DNA from: Clostridia bacterium | GTDB lineage: Bacteria > Bacillota > Clostridia > UMGS1883 > UMGS1540 | Direction: 5' to 3' | DNA: 47,989 bases | Assembly: GCA_017620205.1 (NCBI GenBank) | Contig: JAFZQX010000024.1 | Span: 1 to 47,989 of the forward strand | The notes under the pieces: generated by a model | The model's database searches: none | What the model was told of the DNA's origin: nothing | Seen by the model: the letters and a program-made list of their open reading frames with translations, nothing else | Shown: piece after piece, positions 9,085-18,800 of the stretch | Numbering within the stretch: the first letter of the stretch is position 1 | Layout: each line of letters starts with the position of its first letter | Program-made: the position numbers and the translations under genes

Positions 9085-10200
9085 ATGTCAGAAATCAATC
9101 CTGTAGTTTTTTCGGTGGGTGACAATTATCAGATTTTTGTTCCCGGCGGCAGAGGAAGCACCATGTGGGTAAGCATTGGCGGTGAAAACTATTACGATGG
9201 AGCAAACGGCGTTTTGCGTTCCGATGTACTTGTACATAAAATGACGGTTCCGAAAAAGGTGCTTGATACGGCGCAAAGTTATACAATTTATAAAAGAAAT
9301 ATTGTAGAGCGTAAGCCCTATTTTACCGAGACGGAGGAGCCTGAGCATAAAAGCTTTTCTTTCAAGGCACCTGAAGGCAATAAAATAAGAGCTTATCATG
9401 TTGCGGATGCGCACAGTAACTTAAAGCCGCCCGTTTTGGCGGCAAAGGCGTTCGGAAACATAGACCTGCTTATTTTAAACGGAGATATTCAGACAAGCAG
9501 CGAAAGCGAAGAGGAAATTTTAAATATATATAAAATAGCGTCAGATATTACAGAAGGCGCAATACCGGTGGTGTATGCAAGGGGCAATCATGATCTGCGC
9601 GGCAGCTTTGCAGAGTATCTTGACAGATATACGCCATGTGAAAACGGCAATACGTTCTTTACATTCAGAGTGGGCGATGTTTGGGGACTCGTTCTGGATT
9701 GCGGCGAAGATAAGCTTGATAACCACGCGGAATACGGCAATACGTTATGCTGCGAGTCTTTCCGCAGAACGGAAACCGGATACTTAAGGGAAATGGTTCA
9801 AAATGCTGAAAGCGAATACACGGCGGAAGGCGTAAAACACAGGATTGTTATTTGCCATATGCCTTTTACAAAAATTGAAAAGGGCGAATTTGATATTGAA
9901 CGCGATGTTTATGCCGAATGGGTGAATATTTTAAATGAGAAAATAAAACCCGAATTTATGCTTTGCGGACATAAACATGCTTTAAACATATACGAGCCCG
10001 GGGGAGAACACGACGGCTACGGCCAGGGATTCCCCGTAATTATCGGTTCTGAGATAAAAAATGCGCATACCGAGAATCATGACGGCGCGTATTTTATAGG
10101 ATGCGGAATTGAGTTTTCGGATGAGAAAACACATTTTTCTTTCACAGACAGTGATGGGAATTTTTTGAAAAATGAGTATAATACTTCGGTTAAGAAGTAA
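9085..10200 (+). CDS. Calcineurin-like metallophosphoesterase with N-terminal beta domain
   Basis: This 371-residue protein has the full metallophosphoesterase metal-binding set: D108-x-H110 (VADAHSN), D134 (LNGDIQ), N168-H169-D170 (GNHD), H258 (CHMP) and the H296-x-H298 pair (GHKH). A roughly 95-residue N-terminal beta domain precedes the catalytic part, reminiscent of the N-terminal domain in purple-acid-phosphatase-like proteins. It hydrolyses a phosphomonoester or diester, but the substrate is unknown. It has no signal peptide. It starts after TAGGAGG, 15 bases downstream of the glycosidase gene. A phosphatase inside a glycan operon suggests either a phosphorylated glycan substrate or removal of phosphate from a sugar phosphate that accumulates. 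Confidence 0.85.
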   Translation: MSEINPVVFSVGDNYQIFVPGGRGSTMWVSIGGENYYDGANGVLRSDVLVHKMTVPKKVLDTAQSYTIYKRNIVERKPYFTETEEPEHKSFSFKAPEGNKIRAYHVADAHSNLKPPVLAAKAFGNIDLLILNGDIQTSSESEEEILNIYKIASDITEGAIPVVYARGNHDLRGSFAEYLDRYTPCENGNTFFTFRVGDVWGLVLDCGEDKLDNHAEYGNTLCCESFRRTETGYLREMVQNAESEYTAEGVKHRIVICHMPFTKIEKGEFDIERDVYAEWVNILNEKIKPEFMLCGHKHALNIYEPGGEHDGYGQGFPVIIGSEIKNAHTENHDGAYFIGCGIEFSDEKTHFSFTDSDGNFLKNEYNTSVKK

Positions 10201-10227
10201 AGTCTGTAAATAATGGAGATTTAGACA

Positions 10228-12720
10228 GTGAACAAGAATTATAAAGGGATATTATCCGTATACGAAGATTTTAAACTGCATAGCGGCGCCCTTTCCCATG
10301 AAGAAGGCTTCTTCGATTATCAGGCGCCTTCAAGCATCCACAGCGACGTAACCTGCTTTGCTTACGGCATAAGAGAAGTGAGAAGCTGCGTCAGCGTCAA
10401 TAAAAGTGCGGCGGTATCTTCTGTTACAATTGATAAAAAAGACATTAAAAGACGGTTTTACTTAAAGCTTCGAGCGTGTCTCTTTGATTGGGAGAAATAC
10501 GTATGCGGCATAAAAATTAATATAAACGGCAATACGGCTTATGAAAACGGCAGCGAGTTTTTTGAAAACGTAAACCTCGGCTGGCCAACCGTGTATATTC
10601 CGGTAGACAACTCATTACTTGCGGCGGGCGAAAACATAATTGAGATTTCGCAAACATCGGGCGATACTGCACTTTTAGTATCATCTTTGGATTTAATTTC
10701 TTTGCCCGAGATGAAGCCGCGCAGTCAAATCGGTGTAAAAACTGCCGCGCGTATAGGTGATGAGTTTGCAATATCATTCTATACTCCCGGAGCAGGAGTG
10801 TCAGGTTGGAAAACAAAACAGTGTGCGGTTGTTGAGGTTTTAAAATCGCCTATTAATGATAATCATACTGTTGTCAGAATAAGGGTGGAGGGCAAAAAGC
10901 CGGAACTTACGCTCAAAATTGGCGATACCGATGTACGTGCCGTTATGCCTGAGGTTTATCCCGCGAGCGACGATTTCTGCATGGTCGGCACGGATTCCGA
11001 TGACCACAGACACGACGATTCGGACGAAACAGACAGAATAATAGAAATATTTGCAAACACGGGCTTCGGTAATTTCTGGCAGGCAAGGCCTCAGCATTAC
11101 AGAAATTTTTATACGCTTTCGGATGAGACATCCTGGAAAAAGCGTATTGATTATTTAAGAGCATTCGGCACAAAGATAAGCCTTACTGACAGTGAAGACG
11201 TTATGCCTTATCTGCCCGAGATGTGCGGGGACGCTTTTGTCGGAAAGCATTTTCACGAGGCGTATCTCTTTTTCTGTGCGGCGCTTGAAGCTGACGAAAA
11301 GTGGAAAAAGGAAATGTATCTCGATTCCGCGGCTTTAAAAGCGTCGGAATCCTTCGGAGAAAGCAAAAAAATGTTTTGCGAAGCGCTAAAGAAAATGTAT
11401 CTCGGCTGCAAAAAGAACACCGGGCTTACATCTGTCGGCTCGCCGAGTCTTTTGACAAGCTATGAAGCGTCATCCGGATTTGAGAGGGTGACAATAGAGC
11501 CTGTCAGCAACGTTAATATTTTAATCGGCGCAGTCCGCGGCGCGGCTCCGCGCATGTGGGGGGCGCACGTACCTACGGACTGGTATTTCGGTGAACCGAA
11601 TGATTTAACAAAAGCAAAAAAATTTCTGCTTGCAATGAAGCTTTTGTATATAAATGGGGCGGATTACATTTACGCGGAAAATTCGCTTTTCAAGACAAAT
11701 GCATTTTCGCGCGAGGATTGGGAAGATGAGTTTTGCACAACTTGCCGCACATATTTAAGGGAGTTTTATGAATATACGGTTAAAAATCCGAGAGAAGGCA
11801 AGCTGAAAACCGACTTGGCGGTAATATACGGCAATAACGAGTATTTTATGTGGCATTATGATGACCGCATGGCAGAGCTTCCGGAAAATGACGATTGGGA
11901 CATAACCCTTTGGGGAAAATGGAAAGATAACAGGCATCATAAGTGTTTCAGGGCAATAGACGCTTGGCTTCCTCTTTCCGACAATCAAAACAGCAAAAAG
12001 AATATTATAAACCTAAACCTTTTCAGCGGATCGCATTACGGCAGCGTTGACGTTGTTCCCTACGAAAAAGACTATTCGGAATATAGGGCGGCGGTAATGC
12101 TCGGCTGGAACACATACGAAGATGGATTTGCAAAGAAGATATACGGATATGCCGCAAAGGGCGGCACGGCGTTTTTAAGCTATTGCCATTTTAACCGCAC
12201 CGACAGATGCGACATGCCGATGGAATACGCAAACGATGAAATAGAAAAGTATTTCGGCATAAAGTGCAAAGAGGTTACGGAATACTCCGGTAAAGCGTAT
12301 TTCGGAGACGAAACCGCAGAAATATCCTCTGTTATTTCAGTTTTACAGTGCGACGCGGAAGGCGCGGAAAAGGTTGCGGAAGATGAAAACGGAAACGCCC
12401 TCGTGCTAAAACTTAGAATAGGCGAGGGAGAAATTTATTTCGGCACGTTTGCAGACTATAACTGTCCCGACGGTAAGCTTTTCTTATTACAGTATATACT
12501 CCGCCTTATAGGAGACAGTAAAGCGGATGTTATATGCACAAACAAGAATATCAGCTTTACGCACAGAGTAAAAAGCGACGGCGTGAATGTAATAAACGCA
12601 CTAAACATGTGCCCTGACGGTGTGACTCCCGAAAAATATACGCTGAAACTTAAAAACGGCAAGAGTATAAGCGGTCAGCTTATGCCCTGTGAGATTAAAG
12701 AGCATGTATTAAAAATATGA
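10228..12720 (+). CDS. Large carbohydrate-enzyme-like protein of unassigned family
   Basis: I do not recognise the family of this 830-residue cytoplasmic protein. The start is GTG at 10228 preceded by TGGAGA. Residues 1 to about 230 look like beta-sandwich domains (PVDNSLLAAGENIIEI is typical of sugar-binding jelly rolls). The middle, about 240-560, resembles a TIM barrel with many acidic and aromatic residues (TDSDDHRHDDSDETDR; FVGKHFHEAYLFF, with a glutamate that could be catalytic; APRMWGAHVPTDWYFG). Around residue 628 an amidotransferase-like domain similar to that of GH42 enzymes appears (YRAAVMLGWNTYEDGF, then AAKGGTAFLSY). A C-terminal beta domain ends the chain. The context and architecture argue for a glycosidase. 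No activity can be claimed. Confidence 0.55.
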   Translation: MNKNYKGILSVYEDFKLHSGALSHEEGFFDYQAPSSIHSDVTCFAYGIREVRSCVSVNKSAAVSSVTIDKKDIKRRFYLKLRACLFDWEKYVCGIKININGNTAYENGSEFFENVNLGWPTVYIPVDNSLLAAGENIIEISQTSGDTALLVSSLDLISLPEMKPRSQIGVKTAARIGDEFAISFYTPGAGVSGWKTKQCAVVEVLKSPINDNHTVVRIRVEGKKPELTLKIGDTDVRAVMPEVYPASDDFCMVGTDSDDHRHDDSDETDRIIEIFANTGFGNFWQARPQHYRNFYTLSDETSWKKRIDYLRAFGTKISLTDSEDVMPYLPEMCGDAFVGKHFHEAYLFFCAALEADEKWKKEMYLDSAALKASESFGESKKMFCEALKKMYLGCKKNTGLTSVGSPSLLTSYEASSGFERVTIEPVSNVNILIGAVRGAAPRMWGAHVPTDWYFGEPNDLTKAKKFLLAMKLLYINGADYIYAENSLFKTNAFSREDWEDEFCTTCRTYLREFYEYTVKNPREGKLKTDLAVIYGNNEYFMWHYDDRMAELPENDDWDITLWGKWKDNRHHKCFRAIDAWLPLSDNQNSKKNIINLNLFSGSHYGSVDVVPYEKDYSEYRAAVMLGWNTYEDGFAKKIYGYAAKGGTAFLSYCHFNRTDRCDMPMEYANDEIEKYFGIKCKEVTEYSGKAYFGDETAEISSVISVLQCDAEGAEKVAEDENGNALVLKLRIGEGEIYFGTFADYNCPDGKLFLLQYILRLIGDSKADVICTNKNISFTHRVKSDGVNVINALNMCPDGVTPEKYTLKLKNGKSISGQLMPCEIKEHVLKI

Positions 12721-12735
12721 CAGTGAGGTATTAAT

Positions 12736-13449
12736 ATGTGGAACGGTTTTGAAAGCAAAGAATTTACTTTTGAAGACAGAAAAGCGGTAATTGTATATCC
12801 CGAAGGCAAGCCAAACGGCAGAATACTTTTGAAAACAGAGTATCTGGAAGCTTTTCCGGATTTTGATATTGCCATGCTCAAAAGGGGATATCATTTGATA
12901 CATATGTATCAGAGAAACCGCTGGGCGCCTCCCGCTGAAATTGACAGGATGGCGGAATTTGTACGTTACTGTGCAAAAGAGGTGGGCGCATCGGAACGCT
13001 GTGTTATTGAAGGCATGAGCTGCGGCGGTCTGCAGGCGGCAACACTTGCGGAGCGTTACCCGGAACTTGCGGCGGTTCTTTATTTAGACGCGCCTGTTTT
13101 AAATATCATAAGCATGGCGGGTTACGGCGGCATAAACCAAGTGCTTGAAGGCTTCTGGCAGGAGATAGAGGACGCTTACGGCGTATATCCCTCTACCATG
13201 GTAAACTTCAGACAGAGCCCGATAGACAATATGAAACCGCTTATAGAAAACAACATTCCCTTAATCATAGTATACGGCAACGCAGACCCTGTTGTAATTT
13301 ACGGCGAAAACGGCAGAGTTCTCGAAAACTTTTACAGGGAAAACGGCGGAACCGTATGCACTATAGGTAAATCCATGAGTGAGCACCATCCGCACGGCCT
13401 TGACGACCCGCAGCCCATAATTGATTTTGTTGAAAAGTATTACAAATAA
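12736..13449 (+). CDS. Alpha/beta hydrolase (putative esterase)
   Basis: This 237-residue cytoplasmic protein has an alpha/beta-hydrolase fold. The nucleophile elbow is GMSCGG with S95, the acid is probably the aspartate of IIVYGNADPVV, and the base a histidine in SEHHPHGLDD. The central serine is followed by cysteine rather than the more usual residues, which is unusual but compatible. It begins 15 bases after the preceding gene with GTGAGGT as ribosome site. A likely job is removal of an acyl or aryl ester from the imported glycan, complementing the CE7 esterase. A prolyl-oligopeptidase-like peptidase is less likely because the protein lacks the propeller domain. The substrate is unknown. 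Confidence 0.75.
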   Translation: MWNGFESKEFTFEDRKAVIVYPEGKPNGRILLKTEYLEAFPDFDIAMLKRGYHLIHMYQRNRWAPPAEIDRMAEFVRYCAKEVGASERCVIEGMSCGGLQAATLAERYPELAAVLYLDAPVLNIISMAGYGGINQVLEGFWQEIEDAYGVYPSTMVNFRQSPIDNMKPLIENNIPLIIVYGNADPVVIYGENGRVLENFYRENGGTVCTIGKSMSEHHPHGLDDPQPIIDFVEKYYK

Positions 13450-13450
13450 T

Positions 13451-14074
13451 ATGAGATATTATGTAAATAAAACAGAAGTAATAAATCCTTCGCCTGACTC
13501 ACCGGAGTGGGACATGGCGGAGGCGGAATATTTAAAATGCACTTATGTCGGAGAGGGACTTTGTCAGCCGCCCGAAACTTATTTTAAGCTTTTAAGAGGG
13601 CCGCGCGGCTTGTCCGTTTTGATGCACACAGACGAAAGGAACCTGCGCGCCGAAGTCTCTCCGGGAGACGAAGTTTGTCTTGACAGCTGCATGGAGTTTT
13701 TCTATAAGCCGAGTCCGTGGGATACGAGGTATTTTAATTTTGAAATAAATCCAAAAGGCGTTACGCTGTTTGGACTCGGAGCCGATAAGTTTGACAGGAT
13801 CTCAATTACTGATACGCGTGTTTTTGATATAGTGTCGTTGGCGGAAGAAGGAGACTGGACTTTAAAGCTTTATATTCCGGATGATATTATAGATAAGTAT
13901 ATGCCTGAAATTACCGCGCTTTCGGAGGGCAATAGATCATCGGTTGCAAAAGCTAATTTTTGCAAATGCGGAGATGAAACAGACCATCCACACTATGCAA
14001 CATGGACCCGGATAGACGCGGAGAAAATAGATTTTCACATACCGGACTTTTTCGGTGAATTGGTTTTTAAGTAA
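13451..14074 (+). CDS. CBM9-like / DOMON-fold carbohydrate-binding protein
   Basis: I chose the ATG at 13451 (207 residues), one base after the previous stop; an in-frame ATG at 13421 would overlap the upstream gene and has no ribosome site. The pattern [11 protein letters not shown] near the N-terminus, then [21 protein letters not shown] and INPKG near the middle, is characteristic of CBM9-like family modules that otherwise occur fused to secreted enzymes. This one stands alone, without a signal peptide. It may bind the sugar product inside the cell or act as a subunit of a neighbouring enzyme; both are inferences. Translational coupling to the hydrolase gene is likely. Confidence 0.65.
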   Translation: MRYYVNKTEVINPSPDSPEWDMAEAEYLKCTYVGEGLCQPPETYFKLLRGPRGLSVLMHTDERNLRAEVSPGDEVCLDSCMEFFYKPSPWDTRYFNFEINPKGVTLFGLGADKFDRISITDTRVFDIVSLAEEGDWTLKLYIPDDIIDKYMPEITALSEGNRSSVAKANFCKCGDETDHPHYATWTRIDAEKIDFHIPDFFGELVFK

Positions 14075-14093
14075 CAATGAAAGAATGTGCGAT

Positions 14094-15719
14094 ATGACAA
14101 AATACAGTATTGGATTAGACTTTGGAACATTATCGGGCAGGGCCGTTTTGGTAAACCTTGAAAACGGCGAAGAGGCGGCCGAGAGCATATATGAATATCC
14201 GCATGCCGTAATGACGGAGAGCCTTCACGGCAAAGTGCCTTTGGAAGATGACTGGGCTTTGCAGGACCCCAAGGATTATCTTGAAGTTTTGTCGCATACA
14301 ATACCTGATGTGCTCAGGAAATCGGGAGTAAGACCCGAAGACGTTACGGGTGTTGGCGTTGATTTCACTTCTTGTACAATCCTTCCCGTACTGTCGGACG
14401 GTACGCCATTGTGCTTTAAAGAAGAGTATAAGAACTGCCCTCATGCGTATGTTAAGCTTTGGAAGCATAACGCGGCGCAGAAACAGGCGGATAAAATAAA
14501 CAGCCTTGGAGAAAAGTGGCTCAAAAGATACGGCGGCAAGACGTCTGCGCAGTGGACGTTTGCGAAAATCCTTCAGGTTTTGGAGGAAAACGAAGAAATA
14601 TACCGTAAGGCAGACCGCTTTATCGAAGCGGCGGACTGGATAGTATGGCAGCTGACGGGAAAAGAGAGACGCAGCTCATGTACGGCGGGATACAAAGCGC
14701 TGTGGAGCAAAAAAGACGGTTATCCCGGAAAAGAGTTTTTCAAAAAACTGAACCCCAAAATGGAAAATGTGATCGAAGAAAAAATAACAACAGATGTTTT
14801 GCCGGTAGGCTCAAAGGCGGGGGAAATAAACGGATACGCCGCACGCCTTACGGGTCTTAAAGAGGGGACGGCTGTCGCGGCAGGCGTTATAGACGCGCAC
14901 GCGGCAGTGCCTGCAGTCGGGATTGACGGCCCCGGGAAAATGCTGCTTATACTGGGCACGTCGGCATGCCATATAATAATGGGAAAAGAAGAAAGGGAAG
15001 TTCCCGGTATTTGCGGAGTTGCGGAGGACGGAGTTTTGCCCGGACTCTTCGGATATGAAGCGGGGCAGTCATGCGTCGGCGATATGTTCGCGTGGTTTAT
15101 AAAAAACTGCGTACCCGAAAGCTATATGCGCGAAGCGGAAGGAAAGAACATGAATATTCATGAGCTTTTGCGGGAGAAAGCTCAAAAACTAAAAGTTGGT
15201 GAAAGCGGACTTCTTGCGCTTGATTGGTGGGACGGAAACCGTTCAACGCTTGTGGATACGGATTTGGCGGGATTGATACTGGGGCTGAATCTCAGGACAA
15301 AGCCCGAAGAAATTTACCGCGCATTAATTGAGGCCGCCGCATACGGCACAAAGATAATTATTGACACGTATGAGGAAAACGGTATAGAGATTAATGAAAT
15401 CCGCGCGGCGGGAGGCATCGCGGAAAAAGACTCTATGATGATGCAGATTTATGCCGATGTGACAAACCGCGAGATTAAAATATCAGGTTCACCGCAGGCG
15501 TCCGCGCTCGGAAGCGCTATTTACGGCGCTTATGCCGGCGGATATTTTGAAACAGTATCAAAAGCAATAGAGGTGATGGGAAAGCTTAAAGATACGGTTT
15601 ACAGACCTTGTGCGGAGGATTCACGTAAATATGATGAGATTTACCGTGAATACAAGCGTCTGTATGATTATTTCGGGAAAGAAAACAGTGTTATGAAAAG
15701 ACTTAAGTCTTTAAAATGA
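14094..15719 (+). CDS. araB: FGGY-family sugar kinase, L-ribulokinase type
   Basis: The ATG at 14094 gives 541 residues, the usual ribulokinase length; an upstream in-frame GTG at 14055 overlaps the preceding gene. The N-terminal phosphate-binding [13 protein letters not shown], the [14 protein letters not shown] segment, [20 protein letters not shown] and [13 protein letters not shown] are all close to AraB, and the C-terminal [17 protein letters not shown] signature is intact. AraB phosphorylates L-ribulose with ATP. No araA or araD is in the window, so the symbol reflects sequence similarity; the natural substrate could be another ketopentose or ketohexose. It is the last gene of the long operon, which suggests that the final monosaccharide is committed to metabolism here. 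A weak GAAAG lies upstream. Confidence 0.8.
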   Translation: MTKYSIGLDFGTLSGRAVLVNLENGEEAAESIYEYPHAVMTESLHGKVPLEDDWALQDPKDYLEVLSHTIPDVLRKSGVRPEDVTGVGVDFTSCTILPVLSDGTPLCFKEEYKNCPHAYVKLWKHNAAQKQADKINSLGEKWLKRYGGKTSAQWTFAKILQVLEENEEIYRKADRFIEAADWIVWQLTGKERRSSCTAGYKALWSKKDGYPGKEFFKKLNPKMENVIEEKITTDVLPVGSKAGEINGYAARLTGLKEGTAVAAGVIDAHAAVPAVGIDGPGKMLLILGTSACHIIMGKEEREVPGICGVAEDGVLPGLFGYEAGQSCVGDMFAWFIKNCVPESYMREAEGKNMNIHELLREKAQKLKVGESGLLALDWWDGNRSTLVDTDLAGLILGLNLRTKPEEIYRALIEAAAYGTKIIIDTYEENGIEINEIRAAGGIAEKDSMMMQIYADVTNREIKISGSPQASALGSAIYGAYAGGYFETVSKAIEVMGKLKDTVYRPCAEDSRKYDEIYREYKRLYDYFGKENSVMKRLKSLK

Positions 15720-15743
15720 TAATTAAAAAGTTTTATGTTTATA

Positions 15744-15772
15744 TTGAATTATTTTGATATTTAGTGTATAAT
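15744..15772 (+). promoter_or_regulatory. Sigma-A-like promoter of the tandem lyase genes
   Basis: TTGAAT at 15744-15749 and TATAAT at 15767-15772 are separated by 17 bases within an AT-rich stretch. Transcription would start near 15779, giving a leader of about 75 bases. It lies in the only sizeable gap between the sugar kinase and the first complete lyase gene. Confidence 0.7.
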
Positions 15773-15793
15773 AATATATAAATTAAACCGCAT

Positions 15794-15809
15794 ATGTTTT
15801 CATAAACAT
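15794..15809. promoter_or_regulatory. Candidate operator palindrome in the lyase leader
   Basis: ATGTTT and AAACAT form a perfect inverted repeat around TCAT. It sits about 15 bases after the predicted transcription start, where a repressor would block elongation. The half-site style fits LacI, XylR or GntR-type sugar repressors, but it does not match the classical catabolite-response (cre) consensus. No regulator gene is in the window. Confidence 0.4.
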
Positions 15810-15854
15810 GGTAAAAATAACGAAAGATTTTTTGCGGGAATGTGAGGAAAGAAA

Positions 15855-18800
15855 ATGAAAAAAAAGTTTATTGCAGTATCGGTGTCTTTGATACTTATAT
15901 TGCTGAGTATTGGTATTTGTACAAATGTGGCGGCGGCGGGAAACGGCGTCACGCTGATTTATTCATGTCTTGATTTTGAAGAACAGAATGAGGGCGATGC
16001 ACCGTACGGCTTTTACGGAGCCGATACAACTTACTTTTCCGTTGCCAAACAAGCGGCTGACGGAAATCAAAATAACAAGGCGCTGCGTCTTACTGCGACT
16101 AAGGCAATAAGCCCCGTCCCTTCAACGCAGATCCCGTTTCATTATGCGCCGATAGCAGACAGATTTGTTGTCAGCTTACGTTTTAAAAACACTGATTCAG
16201 CGTCAACAAAACGTATTATGCTAACACCCAATGCAAATGAACCCAAGAGCTCTCTTTATCTTAGTCCGGTGGGCGATTCGTGCAATTTAATGTCTTTGGA
16301 AAGCGGAATACTTTATATATGCGAAAGAAATACCAGCAGAACCCCGGCTTTAAACCAGTGGCACACTATAGAATTTGAAATTAACGTATCAACCCGGAAA
16401 GTAATCCCGTATTTGGACGGCACTAAGCTTTCAAGCGGTCTGGAGCTTCCGGCCACCGGCATAACAAATATTGCCGCGCTCAGGTTTTTTTCGCCCGCGG
16501 CTTCAGGCACCTGGTACATAGACGATATAAATGTTTATTTAGGCAACAGTAAGCTGTCCGCGGCGGATTTTGCGGCGCAGAAAAGCCTTTATGAAAACAG
16601 CGATATAATACCTGACCACAAATACGAGCTCGGCAGACTTTATCAGTACGATAAATTTGTTTATGCAACGCTTTATAATAAATTTGTCACAAGAGTAGAC
16701 GGCGCCAGATATTACAAAAACAACGCATATCATAATCTTCAGGCGCCTGTAACAGATGATATAGACAGTGTAATACACGTTCCCGTCCGTGATTTTGCGG
16801 AGGCGTTCGGCGGAAGCTTTTCGGGTACGGGCGATACAGCTACTGTAAGCGGCGGCGGAAAGACAATGCAGTTTACGGTAGGCAGCAACGCATATTCTCA
16901 AGACGGCGTTATGTATACTGCGCTTGATACACTTTCTGAGTTTTTCGGTATTTCATATTACAGAAACGGAGACCTTTTGTCTTTCGGCGAAGAGCTTACA
17001 TGTCCTTTTAGCCTTGGCAAAATGGGAGAAAACTTCCGCGGCTATACGATGGAAGGAGAAGTTTTTGAAAGAATTGCAAATTCGCTTGTTTATAAGCGTC
17101 CTACAAAAGAGCAGATTCTTGCTGCGTTTGAATCGTATAACCCGCAGCATTCTTATCCGAGACTGCTTATAAATGATTTCAGCGAAATAATAAATAACAG
17201 AAGCAGAGATGCCGGGTATGACAGCACTGTTTCGGCACTTATAACAAGAGCAGATAACTATGTAAATCTAGATCCCGTAGCATATACGAAAAGCGACGGC
17301 CTGCGCGGCGATTTCCCGCAGCCGTTAAACGACAGATGCACATATTTGTCTTTTGCATATAAGATAACGGGAGACGCAAAATACAAAAACGCATTGTGGA
17401 GCAACCTTGAAGCGGTTGCCTCATTCCCGGATTTAAACCCCAAGCATTTTCTTGACATAGGTATAAGCGCAAACGGCATAAAATTTGCGTATGACTGGCT
17501 TTATAATGATTGGACGCCTCAGCAGAGACAAACAATTGAAACCATAATACTCGATAAAATTTTCGAGCCCGCGATTTATGCGTACCGCAGTCCAAAAGGC
17601 GCAGACGAAACAGGCTTTGCTTACAGCACGGGCAATCAGCCTATAATTATAAACTGCGGCATCGCAGGATGCGCACTCTCGCTTCTTGACAAATATCCGG
17701 ATATTTGTTCAGAAGTTATATCATGTTCACTAAGAAGCGTTGAGACGTGTCTTTCTGAATTTGCGCCCGACGGCGCATGGACGGAGGGCGTTGCATACTG
17801 GCAGGATACAATGGGCTCGCTCCCTGCTCTTGTAAATATTTACAGAACGGCGCTCGGCGATGATTTCGGTCTTTTAAATACGCCGGGACTTCACAAATCG
17901 GCATATTTTCCGCTTGCCGTTTCAAACGGAACGGCAACATTTCCGATGGGCGATGACGCAAGCGTAAGCCCTTATCATCCAAGTCTTATGTGGTTTGCAA
18001 ACGTATATAACGATATGGCGCTTGCAACTATGAGAAAGAACCATTTATACGGCGCAAGTCTTACAGACGTCGTAAACTGGGTGTTTGACGCAGATCCCGT
18101 ACATACAACTATAGATAACGACAATTATTTCAGAAAGATGGAAACCGCCTCCATGAGAAAGGGTTGGAACAGCGGCGATACCGTTGCAATTCTCCACGGA
18201 GGTCAGAACAATACAAACCACGGTCATCTTGATAACGGCACGTTCCAGATTGATATGCTCGGCCAGCGCTGGGCGTGCGAAGTACCTGCAGAAAAATATA
18301 ATATTCTGCATTACGGTTCGGAAACGTATGATCCCTCGGCGCCCGCCTCACCCTATAAGCCGGAGGACTATTACCGATTTAAGGCGGAGGGACATAATAC
18401 TGTTATAGCAAACCTCGGCGGTGAAAGGGCGGATCAGGTACCGGAAGCTTTCGCAAAGATGCTGAAGTTCACTTCAACGGATGCAGGCTCATACGCGATA
18501 CTTGATATGACGCAGACAAACAATTTATATACTAACGCGAAACGCGGCCTTATGCTTGACAAAGAGAATAACACGGTAATCGTTCAGGACGACTTTAAGG
18601 CTTCTGAAGAGACCGAGTTCTGGTGGTTTATGCATACGCAGGCGAGCATTACGCTCAGCGCTGACTCTAAAACCGCAACTCTCAATAAGAACGCAAAAAC
18701 CATACGGGTTTCTATAATATCAGACGGCGACGAAACGTTTCAGATTTTGCCTGCAAAGGCGATGGACGGATACTATAACGTTCCGCCGCTTCAGGGTGAT

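Noticed and set aside
15720-15854. A catabolite-response (cre) element
   Set aside because: The palindrome found is ATGTTT-N4-AAACAT and lacks the central CG of the cre consensus.
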